Shown here in pieces: positions 5,096-11,804 of a stretch of 12,410 nt of DNA. The DNA lies in assembly GCA_002386405.1 (NCBI GenBank), contig DGIP01000310.1, forward strand, positions 1 to 12,410. Direction: 5' to 3'. Below the pieces are notes generated by a model that ran no database searches, was not told the DNA's origin, and was given only the letters and a program-made list of their open reading frames with translations. The position numbers were made by a program, and so were the translations under genes. The stretch comes from Stenotrophomonas maltophilia (GTDB taxonomy: Bacteria; Pseudomonadota; Gammaproteobacteria; Xanthomonadales; Xanthomonadaceae). Numbering within the stretch: position 1 is the first letter of the stretch; every line of letters starts with the position of its first letter.

Positions 5096-7599
5096 GGTGA
5101 AGGCTCCGCCGCGCCAGGCACGCACGGCACCGTTGCAGAGGGCATCGTCACGTTTTCATCCTCGTGATCGTCCAGCCGGTAGCTGAGCGTACACACGCTT
5201 TCGTCGGGCAGGTGCAGCTCCAGGGTTTCGCCATCCACCGCATCGCGCACGAACAAGGAGCCACTGGCGGTGACCATCCCCACCAGGTCGTCGTTGCTGC
5301 GGAACGCGGTGGTACCGCGCGGCAGCGCGGTGCCGTCGGGCTGTTTCGGCAGCAACTGGATGCGCCGGCTGAAGCGCGTTTCCAGCTCGAGCTGTGCCAC
5401 CGCGCCGCGCCCGGCTTCCAGCGAGAGCACCCCGTTGCCCAGGATCATGTTGCGCGGCAGGCTGTTGGGGTCCACCTCCACGAGGCTGGTCGTGTAGGGG
5501 GTGAGCTGTGCCACCACCGCCCTGCCCCAGGGGTCGGTCCAGACCGGCCCATACGGGGTGCCGATCTCTACCCCGGCGATCCTGTCGCTGAGCGCGACGA
5601 TGCCGAAGGTGTCCTGGATCGGGTACGGCGACACGGTCACGCCGCGCCCGTGCACCGCCACCCCGCCACTGAGCAGCACCGAGCCCGAAGAACTGCCCAG
5701 GTTGGAGCGGGTGTACGACACACTGGTCTGCAGGTAGCGCGGCAACCACGCCGCCGATGCACTGGTGTCGGTGCGGCCGGTCCACGAATCGCGGTCGACC
5801 CCGAGCCGGTAGCTCAAGGTGTTGCTGGGCGAATCGCTGTAGGAAGCGCCAATGCGTTCGCCGGAACGATCGTGCTGCACGTTCGTGCGTGCCCGGCGGC
5901 GCGCGCCCAGCGGAACGCTCACGCTGAGGTACACCCGGTAGGCGTCGCCCTCTACGGTGTCCCGCCTGCCGTCAGGTACATCATTCTGTGCCAGGTCATG
6001 TTCGGCGTTGAGCGACACCGAAGCCCAGCGGAAGTTGCGCCCCCATGACAGCGACGCCCGCGAGATCGGGCGGCCGTCGAACACGGTGGCGCGCGAATAG
6101 CCCGCGCTGATCGAGCCCAGCCAGCGCGTGGACCAGCTGAGCGACACGTTGGCCTGCTCCCGGTAGCGTGCGCGGCGGGCGCCATCGGCAGTGACCGACA
6201 GCACATCGAGCAGCTCACGATAGTCGCGGGACTGCAGCGCAACGCCTGCATTGAAGGAGAGCTGGCTGCCCAGGGTCTGCTGCAGGCCCAGGCCGGCATG
6301 CCACCCGCCGTGCGTGCCGTCGGCATCCCTTGCCTGCGAGAGCAGCACATAGGGATTGATCGAGGTTCCCTGGCGCCAGCCGACAAACGCGCTGCTGCCG
6401 AACGCGGTGTAATCCTGCGCCGCCATCGCCGCCACGCTGCCGGTCCCCCAACCGCCCAAGGCGCCACTCCAGCTGGCGCTGGCCACCCACGGTTGCCGCC
6501 CCGGGGCCAGCTCCACGTTGCGTACCTGCCCCAGTGCAACGGTGTAGCCGCTCTGCGGCCGCACCAAGCCGGCCAGCGCCACCGCCGGCACGGTGAAGCC
6601 ATGTTCGCGGCCATCGGCCTCGATCACCTTCACCTCCACGTCGGTCAATGCCGACAGCGCCGGCAGCCCGGTCAGGCTGAAGCGCCCGGCTTCCACCACC
6701 GTGGCGTACAGCAGCACGCCGCGCTGGCGCACTTCCACCCGCGCGTTGGAGTCGGCCATGCCGCTGATCACCGGTCCATCGGCCACCTGCAGCGCCGCTT
6801 CGGGCAGCAGCTGCACGCCGGTGATCGAGGTACCGGGCAGCACCGGGCTGAGCATGTCCAGTTCGCCCAGCTGGACCACCGCTTTCCAGCGGGCGAAGGT
6901 GCGCTGCGCGTAACTCTGGGTGATGTCCAGCGTGGATTCGTCCTTCGAGCGCGTATAGCTCTGGCGGCTGCGGAAGATCCAGTCACCGGCGTTGAAACCC
7001 GCCTCTGTGATGGCCGCCACGTAGGTACTGGCGCCGCTGCTGCCATCGCTGCGGGTGGTCATCACGCTGTAGTTGAACAGGCCCGCTGCCCCGCCCTGCA
7101 CGAACCCGCCCACGCCTTCCCGGCCCGGCAGCCGGCTCTCGCCGGGCACCAGCAGGGTCACGGTGCGCATGGCCGGGTCCTTGTCGACCGTGGTCGCCGG
7201 GTAGGCCTGCCTGAAATCGTCGCAGGCCAGGGTGCCATCGGGCCCGGTTGCCTTGGGTGGCTTCAACCCGGCGCGCTCCAGCAGTGCCTGGTCGAAGCAC
7301 AGCCTGCCCTCCTGGTCGAAGGTTACCACCGCCTCCCCGATCCGCTGGTGGTTGACCATCAACGTGACGGCCTGCCTGCCAGGGGTAAAGCGGGCGCCGC
7401 GACTCAGGTACTCGCCGAGCTTGGGATCCAGGCCGCGCTGGCGCAGCAGGTCGGCGTCGAACTCCAGCTCTTCGTCTTCGTCAGGTGACGTCGGATCGGC
7501 CGGCGCATCCTGCCCCCGCACAGGCGTTGCAAGCAGGGTGCCGCACAGCAGCAGGCCGCTCATCCATCGCGCCGATTGAACCGTGCATCTCCGGCCCAT
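5092..7599 (-). CDS. FimD-like outer-membrane fimbrial usher
   Basis: With ATG at 7599 the protein is 835 residues, normal for an usher, which forms the outer-membrane pore that recruits chaperone-subunit complexes and assembles the fibre. Residues 1-29 are a signal peptide (VRG|Q). The N-terminal domain starts at LEFDADLL (45-52) and has the Cys101/Cys126 pair. A 24-strand-type barrel follows, with the plug region marked by GVLLYATVVEAGRFSLTGLP. The C-terminal domains contain RNMILGNGVLSLEAGRG and the final Cys803/Cys826 pair. Alternative starts are GTG at 7602 and TTG at 7647. The TTG has a fair GGAA upstream but would give a 45-residue leader, and the DNA between them includes a 16-bp element that also occurs outside genes, so I prefer 7599. 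The gene overlaps the tip-protein gene by 4 nt and follows P3. Confidence 0.9.
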   Translation of the reverse strand: MGRRCTVQSARWMSGLLLCGTLLATPVRGQDAPADPTSPDEDEELEFDADLLRQRGLDPKLGEYLSRGARFTPGRQAVTLMVNHQRIGEAVVTFDQEGRLCFDQALLERAGLKPPKATGPDGTLACDDFRQAYPATTVDKDPAMRTVTLLVPGESRLPGREGVGGFVQGGAAGLFNYSVMTTRSDGSSGASTYVAAITEAGFNAGDWIFRSRQSYTRSKDESTLDITQSYAQRTFARWKAVVQLGELDMLSPVLPGTSITGVQLLPEAALQVADGPVISGMADSNARVEVRQRGVLLYATVVEAGRFSLTGLPALSALTDVEVKVIEADGREHGFTVPAVALAGLVRPQSGYTVALGQVRNVELAPGRQPWVASASWSGALGGWGTGSVAAMAAQDYTAFGSSAFVGWRQGTSINPYVLLSQARDADGTHGGWHAGLGLQQTLGSQLSFNAGVALQSRDYRELLDVLSVTADGARRARYREQANVSLSWSTRWLGSISAGYSRATVFDGRPISRASLSWGRNFRWASVSLNAEHDLAQNDVPDGRRDTVEGDAYRVYLSVSVPLGARRRARTNVQHDRSGERIGASYSDSPSNTLSYRLGVDRDSWTGRTDTSASAAWLPRYLQTSVSYTRSNLGSSSGSVLLSGGVAVHGRGVTVSPYPIQDTFGIVALSDRIAGVEIGTPYGPVWTDPWGRAVVAQLTPYTTSLVEVDPNSLPRNMILGNGVLSLEAGRGAVAQLELETRFSRRIQLLPKQPDGTALPRGTTAFRSNDDLVGMVTASGSLFVRDAVDGETLELHLPDESVCTLSYRLDDHEDENVTMPSATVPCVPGAAEPSP

Positions 7600-7619
7600 C
7601 ACCCCGTACCTGCTGCCTG

Positions 7620-7635
7620 GAATCCCCCGATTCAC
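7620..7635. repeat. 16-bp dyad element upstream of the usher, copy 1
   Basis: GAATCCCCCGATTCAC is identical to 9939-9954 ahead of the chaperone. Its core GAATC-CCCC-GATTC is an inverted repeat. It lies 21 nt before the ATG at 7599; on the mRNA the loop reads GGGG followed by GA. It may be a regulatory hairpin or operator, and it argues against the TTG start at 7647. Confidence 0.5.
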
Positions 7636-7680
7636 CAGCAACCGCAACCACGCTTCCGTCAGTTACGGCATTACCGCGCC

Positions 7681-8313
7681 CTACAGGTAGATCACATTGA
7701 GGGTGACGCTGCCACTGATCGACACCTCATCGGTAAGGCGGATCGCCTCAAGCGGTTGGATCCGGGTGCCCACGTAGAGGTTGCCCTGCAACGAAGTGGT
7801 TGCTGCCGGGCCGGTGGTGACGCCCTGCTCCTTGGCGAACCCGCGCAGCTGGTTCGGCTGCAGGTCGCTCAAGGAAGCGCCGCTGGATGCATCCCAGCTG
7901 GCGCCACTGTCCGACGACGCGGTGCCGTAGGCCGGCGCGGCATCGGCGGTGACGTTGCCGAGCATGAGTTCAGCGCCGCCGATGCGCTCGGACTCCGGCG
8001 TCAAACCCAGCCCATACATCCGCGTGTACGCTGAGCTCTCGTTGCGGTTGTCGATGCCTTCCAGTGCGAATCGCATCGGAGACTCGCATGCCACCGCCAA
8101 TGTCAGCATCACCGGTTCCAGGTCGGTGGGCACAGTGGCGTTGAGCTGGGCCGCATTGATGAGGCCCAGATCGGCAACCCCGCCACTGCCCAGCTGGATG
8201 TCGCACGAACCCGGGAAGATCCGGCCGGTGATGGACACGTCGGTCGACTGTGCCGAAGCACGCGGCGCGGCCGCAACAAGAGCGAGGGCAAGCAGGGTCA
8301 TGGCAAGCTTCAT
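7681..8313 (-). CDS. DUF1120-type fimbrial subunit P3 (most divergent pilin)
   Basis: This 210-residue secreted pilin has a signal peptide ending ASA|Q (residue 21) and Cys37/Cys76 at the family spacing of 39. YGLGLTPESERIGGAEL stands in for the conserved YGLG-DEKIG segment, and the C-terminus is ISGSVTLNVIYL. ATG at 8313 has AGAGGA 7 nt upstream; a longer reading from a TTG at 8334 was set aside for that reason. The gene follows P2 after 28 nt, which is too short for a leader module, so it depends on transcription through P2, and it directly precedes the usher. Its divergence and position suggest a specialised role such as an adaptor or terminator subunit, but that is inference. Confidence 0.83.
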   Translation of the reverse strand: MKLAMTLLALALVAAAPRASAQSTDVSITGRIFPGSCDIQLGSGGVADLGLINAAQLNATVPTDLEPVMLTLAVACESPMRFALEGIDNRNESSAYTRMYGLGLTPESERIGGAELMLGNVTADAAPAYGTASSDSGASWDASSGASLSDLQPNQLRGFAKEQGVTTGPAATTSLQGNLYVGTRIQPLEAIRLTDEVSISGSVTLNVIYL

Positions 8314-8341
8314 GGCGGCGTCCTCTTCCAGCAAGATTGGT

Positions 8342-8983
8342 TTACAGGTACATCACGTTGATGGTGGCGCTGCCGTTGATCGGTACGTCACCGGTGATGG
8401 TCATGCCGCTGGTTGGCGCGATGGACGCCTTGACTTCCAGCGTGCCCTGCAGGCTTTCAATGCCCGTAGGTCCGGTGGTGACACCCTGCTCCGCCGCGAA
8501 ACCAACCATGCCGTCCGTCGGGATGAGGGCCGGGTTGCCGGTGACACTGTTGGACCAGGTTGCGCCGCCGTCGTAGGACGTGGTGGCAAAGCCGTTCGCA
8601 CTGTCGATGCTGATGCCCTTCAACCCGATGGTGGCACTGCCGATCTTCTCGTCGTCGGCAGTGCGGCCCAGCCCGTAGCGGAATGCGGTGTACGCGCTGT
8701 CGCCGGTATTGTCCACGCCCTGCAGCGCGAAACGGACGGCAGAGTCGCACGACACGCTCACGGTCAGGTCGACCGGGTCCAGCTCGGTCATCTTCTCGGC
8801 ATCAAGCGAGGTTGAACGGATGTCGCCGAGCTCGGCAACGCCGCCGTTGCCCAGGTCGATCACGCAGGCGCCCGGCAGGATCTTGCCGGTAATGGACAGG
8901 TCAGCCGACTGCGCAAAGGCGTTCGGGGCGACGGCGGCCGAAGAAGCGATGGCCAGGGCCATCAGCGTGTGGGTGAGCTTCAT
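8342..8983 (-). CDS. DUF1120-type fimbrial subunit P2
   Basis: The 213-residue secreted pilin has a signal peptide ending AFA|Q (residue 24), mature start QSADLSITGKILPGAC, Cys40/Cys79, the YGLG-DEKIG motif and the C-terminal strand INGSATINVMYL. The ATG at 8983 has GAGGA 7 nt upstream; an in-frame start at 9070 would put 29 unrelated residues before the signal peptide and cover the leader module, so it was rejected. The first ~60 residues are nearly the same as in P1 and P4, including the signal peptide. With copy B of the promoter module upstream and P3, usher and tip genes downstream, P2 probably heads the P2-P3-usher-tip transcription unit. Confidence 0.86.
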   Translation of the reverse strand: MKLTHTLMALAIASSAAVAPNAFAQSADLSITGKILPGACVIDLGNGGVAELGDIRSTSLDAEKMTELDPVDLTVSVSCDSAVRFALQGVDNTGDSAYTAFRYGLGRTADDEKIGSATIGLKGISIDSANGFATTSYDGGATWSNSVTGNPALIPTDGMVGFAAEQGVTTGPTGIESLQGTLEVKASIAPTSGMTITGDVPINGSATINVMYL

Positions 8984-9142
8984 GGTGAATTCCTCGTGGC
9001 TGGGTTCGCAGGCAATGGGATCGGTCAATCGTGGGCAAATGTTTGATTGATCCGATGGATCGCCGCACACGATACGGGTCGATTACGCCACGCCATATGC
9101 AACTCGTTTCAAATCGAGGTGCAAAACGTTGTATTCGCGCCG
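8984..9142 (-). promoter_or_regulatory. Pilin promoter/leader module, copy B (before P2)
   Basis: This segment between the chaperone stop and P2 is homologous to copies A and C. Dyad ATGCAACTCG (9097-9106) and CGTTGTAT (9127-9134) keeps the 38-bp span but has a degenerate second half-site. The UTR hairpin GGTCAATC/GATTGATCC (9023-9030/9045-9053) is retained with one mismatch, plus an inner CAAA/TTTG stem (9035-9038 and 9041-9044 region). The dyad ends 114 nt before the ATG. Being the least perfect copy, it may be the weakest promoter. Confidence 0.6.
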
Positions 9143-9868
9143 CTAGTTGCCGCGGCTCACTGGTGCTTCGAAATGATCGGTCTGGAAACCGAACACCGTG
9201 GCCGGATGGATGCGCACGCGCGCATCGCTGGCAGCACCGGGAGGCAACTTGATGGTGAGGCGCTGGTTGGGCAACACGTACGAGCGGGACAATCCCATGA
9301 CCGTATTGGACGGCAGCGATTCAAATTCCTGTGACAGCCGCACGACGTACCTGCTGTCGTTGCTGACCGTGAGGTTGCCATCGGCTACGGTCCACTTGAG
9401 GAACTTCCATGGATCCCTGACCAGCTCCAGTCCTGCGGGATGGATGATCAGCGGCAGGTTCTGGCGTACGGTCACGCCCACTTCGTTGCGCTTCTGCGCG
9501 CGCTTGGGCTTGCCCTTTGCCCCCTCGAACACCACGCGGCGCAGGCGCTGCACGTCCGTTTTCCGGATCTCATCGAGCAGGGTGAACGTCACCTTCTGCT
9601 GCTGCCCCGGCTTGACCGAGGTCGTGCCCGATGCCGGATCGATGGATGCCACTTCGATCGTGTCTTCGTCGATGGGCAGGATTTCCACCAGCAGCATGTC
9701 GGTGGTCTGGCCGGTGTTCTTGACCAGGATGGAGGTGGATGCCTTGTCGGTCGGAAGAATCACGATCGAACTTTCCGGCGTCATGCCGTCGGCGCGGGCA
9801 ATCTGCGCGCTGCCCAGCACAGCCAGGCCCGCAACCAGGGCGGGAACAGCGAATCGTGCAATAGCCAT
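9143..9868 (-). CDS. PapD-like periplasmic pilus chaperone
   Basis: The 241-residue chaperone folds pilus subunits in the periplasm by donating a beta-strand and hands them to the usher. Signal peptide cleavage is expected at ARA|D (26/27). Domain 1 runs from MTPESSIVILPTDKAS through the LRRVVFEG region to RQNLPLIIHPAGL (135-147), the G1 donor strand with alternating hydrophobics. Domain 2 is WKFLKWTVADGNLTVSNDSRYVVRL through YVLPNQRLTIKLP. By eye, the positions of PapD Arg8 and Lys112 appear to hold Ser34 and Asn137, with Arg135 nearby. ATG at 9868 follows GAGGAG by 8 nt. The gene stands between P1 and P2, 212 nt after P1, and its stop abuts module B. Confidence 0.88.
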   Translation of the reverse strand: MAIARFAVPALVAGLAVLGSAQIARADGMTPESSIVILPTDKASTSILVKNTGQTTDMLLVEILPIDEDTIEVASIDPASGTTSVKPGQQQKVTFTLLDEIRKTDVQRLRRVVFEGAKGKPKRAQKRNEVGVTVRQNLPLIIHPAGLELVRDPWKFLKWTVADGNLTVSNDSRYVVRLSQEFESLPSNTVMGLSRSYVLPNQRLTIKLPPGAASDARVRIHPATVFGFQTDHFEAPVSRGN

Positions 9869-9938
9869 GGGACCAGCTCCTCAAGGGTGTCCTGGCTGCT
9901 ACTGCCCGCGCGATGAGGTGAAGCAGTGCGCAGCCGAT

Positions 9939-9954
9939 GAATCCCCCGATTCAC
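9939..9954. repeat. 16-bp dyad element upstream of the chaperone, copy 2
   Basis: GAATCCCCCGATTCAC is identical to 7620-7635 near the usher start. Here it lies 70 nt before the chaperone ATG in the P1-chaperone gap, outside any gene. Core arms GAATC/GATTC flank a C4 (G4 in mRNA) loop. Confidence 0.5.
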
Positions 9955-9959
9955 AAGCC

Positions 9960-10012
9960 CCCCGGCCTGGTGCCGGGGTGGTGCTGTTGCCTTGCTGGCG
10001 CATTCATGCGCC
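9960..10012 (-). other. Two short perfect stem-loops in the P1-chaperone gap
   Basis: CCCCGGC-N5-GCCGGGG (9960-9978) and GGCGCA-TTCA-TGCGCC (9997-10012) are perfect inverted repeats with no T-tract. They lie in the 212-nt gap between P1 and the chaperone, together with the 16-bp element and the larger hairpin at 10038-10067. They may protect processed P1 message or slow readthrough. Confidence 0.45.
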
Positions 10013-10037
10013 CACGGCCGTGAAATGATGGTGAAGG

Positions 10038-10067
10038 GCCGACGCACCGGCCATGCGGTGCGTCGGC
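10038..10067 (-). terminator. 12-bp stem-loop just after pilin P1
   Basis: GCCGACGCACCG and CGGTGCGTCGGC form a perfect 12-bp stem around a 6-nt loop, 13 nt after the P1 stop on the minus strand. Only CCCTTC follows, not a U-tract, so it may be a leaky terminator or 3' stabiliser. Such hairpins between a major pilin and the assembly genes are a known way to make more pilin than chaperone and usher. Confidence 0.6.
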
Positions 10068-10080
10068 GCTGGTGCAGCAC

Positions 10081-10719
10081 TTACAGGTAGGTCAGGTTGA
10101 TGGTGGCGCTGCCCTGGACCGGCACGTCCTCGGTAACAGTCAGCTCGCTGGTCGGCGCAATGGTGGCGCGGACCTTCACCGTGCCCTGCAGGTTCTTGAT
10201 CGCGGTCGGGCCGTTTTCGATCGGACCGACGCCGAAACCAAGCAGCGCACCCTTCGGGATGGTGGCACTCCCGGGGAACAGGTCAATGACCCAGTTGTCG
10301 CCGCCATCGTTGGAGCGCATCGTCTTGGCCGCCTCACTGTCAGCGGTGACATCCACGACAACCAGGCGGGCACTGCCGATCTTCTCGTCGGACGCAGTGA
10401 AGCCAAGGCCGTACTGGGACGGCGAGATCGAGCTGTCATGGTTGTTGTCCACGCCGTCCAGCGCGAAGCGGACAGCAGATTCGCAAGCCACGGTCATGTT
10501 CATGTCGACATCGTCAAGCACGGTATTGATGTCGGCCTGCAGCGAATCCAGGCGGATGTCGCCCAGATCGGCCACACCACCGTTGCCGAGTTCGACAACG
10601 CAGGCGCCCGGGAAGATCCGGCCGGTGATGGACAGGTCAGCCGACTGCGCGAAGGCGGTCGGGGCGATGGCGGCCGAAGAAGCGATGGCCAGGGCGATCA
10701 GAGTGGTGCGGAACTTCAT
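10081..10719 (-). CDS. DUF1120-type fimbrial subunit P1 (first gene, candidate major pilin)
   Basis: The 212-residue secreted pilin has a signal peptide ending AFA|Q (residue 24), mature start QSADLSITGRIFPGAC, Cys40/Cys79, YGLGFTASDEKIG, and C-terminal strand VQGSATINLTYL. ATG at 10719 has GAGGAA 7 nt upstream. It is first in the cluster, has the most symmetrical promoter module (copy C) and is followed by a strong hairpin, which together suit the abundant shaft subunit. That role is inferred from layout, since P2 and P4 are close paralogues and could be expressed at similar levels. Confidence 0.87.
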   Translation of the reverse strand: MKFRTTLIALAIASSAAIAPTAFAQSADLSITGRIFPGACVVELGNGGVADLGDIRLDSLQADINTVLDDVDMNMTVACESAVRFALDGVDNNHDSSISPSQYGLGFTASDEKIGSARLVVVDVTADSEAAKTMRSNDGGDNWVIDLFPGSATIPKGALLGFGVGPIENGPTAIKNLQGTVKVRATIAPTSELTVTEDVPVQGSATINLTYL

Positions 10720-10880
10720 GGGGTATTTCCTCGTGGTGGGTTGTCAAACAATCGAGCTGGTCAATCGCGAGCGAATGCTTGATTGACCCTGTGGAACGCC
10801 GCAAAGATTACGGGTCGATTCCGCCACCACACATGCAACTATCTTCAAATGACGCTGCAAATAGTTGCATTCGCGTCAAA
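10720..10880 (-). promoter_or_regulatory. Pilin promoter/leader module, copy C (head of the pilus cluster)
   Basis: This copy has the most perfect symmetry: ATGCAACTAT (10833-10842) and ATAGTTGCAT (10861-10870), a 10-bp perfect dyad spanning 38 bp and ending 113 nt before the P1 ATG. A -10-like CGTAAT (minus strand, 10812-10807) would start transcription near 10800 and place the dyad at about -33 to -70, a typical activator position. The UTR hairpin GGTCAATC/GATTGACC (10759-10766/10781-10788) is a perfect 8 bp. No convincing -35 is present. Confidence 0.65.
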
Positions 10881-10911
10881 TGCGTCAGGACGCCCACCGT
10901 CCCGTTCAACG

Positions 10912-11018
10912 CACGCTGTTAGCGTGTTTCTGCCTGAAAACACGCATGCCGATGCCCCGTGGGAGCACCGGCTCTTCCACGCGCGCGAGTAGTTGTGCTA
11001 GATCGCCGCGCTTCGGCG
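10912..11018 (-). other. Gene-free stretch downstream of hmuV with alternative hairpins
   Basis: Between hmuV (stop at 11040) and module C I see no gene. CACGCT-GTT-AGCGTG (10912-10926) and GCGTGTTT-N8-AAACACGC (10922-10945) overlap, so only one can form at a time. CGCCG-N5-CGGCG (11004-11018) lies 22 nt after hmuV. None has a U-tract on the minus strand. They are the best candidates for the end of the hmu transcript. Confidence 0.35.
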
Positions 11019-11039
11019 GAAAGCGTGAAGAATCCGACG

Positions 11040-11804
11040 TCAGCTCACGACGACAAGCGGTACATTCCGCAATGGATGCCGCAACACAACAACGGGCTGC
11101 TGGTACACCCGCTCGATGTGCTCACGCGTCAACACCTGGTCGGGCGTGCCGTCTGCGGCCACCCTGCCCTGCTCCAGCAGGACGATGCGATCGGCATAGC
11201 CCGCCGCCAGGTTCAGATCGTGCAGTACCACGATCACGCACGCGTTTGCGTCGGCCAACGCGCGCACCGCGCGCAGCGTGCGCTCCTGGTGACGAAGGTC
11301 CAGTGCCGCGGTCGGCTCATCGAGCAGCAGCAACGGCGTATCCTGGGTCAGTACCCGCGCGAAGGTGGCGCGCGCCGCTTCGCCACCGGACAGCGTCTGC
11401 ACCTCGCGACGCCGCAGCCCGGTCATTTCCGCCTGGCCCAGCGCCTGTTCCACCAACGTTGCATCGCGCGGCGCATCGGCCGGGTGCGGCAGCCGCCCCA
11501 TCGCCACCACTTCCTCCACCGTGAAGGCGAACCGCACCGTGTGGTCCTGCGGCATCACCGCGCGCTCGCGCGCCAGCGCCATCGCCTTCCACTGCGCGAT
11601 GGGCTTGTCGTGCAGGATCACCTGCCCGGCATCGGCGTCCACGTCGCCGCTGGCGACCGCCAGCAGGGTCGACTTGCCCGCCCCGTTCGGACCGACCAGC
11701 GCGGTCAGCGTGCCCGGCACGAAACCCAGGTGGATGCCATGCAGGATGGTGCGCTCCCCGAAGCGCACGCTGACCCCGTCCAGCTGCAGGAACGGAGCGG
11801 TCAT
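11040..11804 (-). CDS. hmuV: Haem ABC transporter ATP-binding protein HmuV
   Basis: The 254-residue cytoplasmic ATPase powers haem import through HmuU. All ABC motifs are intact: Walker A GPNGAGKST (38-46), Q-loop Gln86, signature LSGGE (138-142), Walker B LLLLDEP (158-164), D-loop ALD and switch His195. MGRLPH after the Q-loop and the C-terminal Tyr-Gln-Gln-Pro-Val segment fit the HmuV/FecE-type iron-complex group. ATG at 11804 overlaps the hmuU stop by 4 nt (ATGA), so translation is coupled. The neighbouring permease supports HmuV over FecE or BtuD, but haem specificity is inferred because hmuR, hmuS and hmuT are outside the window. Confidence 0.88.
   Translation of the reverse strand: MTAPFLQLDGVSVRFGERTILHGIHLGFVPGTLTALVGPNGAGKSTLLAVASGDVDADAGQVILHDKPIAQWKAMALARERAVMPQDHTVRFAFTVEEVVAMGRLPHPADAPRDATLVEQALGQAEMTGLRRREVQTLSGGEAARATFARVLTQDTPLLLLDEPTAALDLRHQERTLRAVRALADANACVIVVLHDLNLAAGYADRIVLLEQGRVAADGTPDQVLTREHIERVYQQPVVVLRHPLRNVPLVVVS

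Noticed and set aside
8984..9070. N-terminal extension of P2 to an ATG at 9070
   Set aside because: It would put 29 non-signal residues before a perfect signal peptide and run through the repeated leader module; ATG 8983 has a proper SD.
10038..10067. REP/SMAG-type repetitive extragenic palindrome of Stenotrophomonas
   Set aside because: The stem resembles one in size, but the GTAG head expected for that family is missing next to it and no second copy is seen in the window.
10801..10880. Sigma-54 or classical sigma-70 promoter in the pilin modules
   Set aside because: No GG-N10-GC core is kept in all three copies and no -35/-10 pair has acceptable spacing; only a -10-like CGTAAT is weakly supported.
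3726..10880. CRISPR array or transposon ends for the repeated modules
   Set aside because: There are only three copies, kilobases apart, each tied to a pilin start, with no short regular spacers, terminal repeats or transposase.
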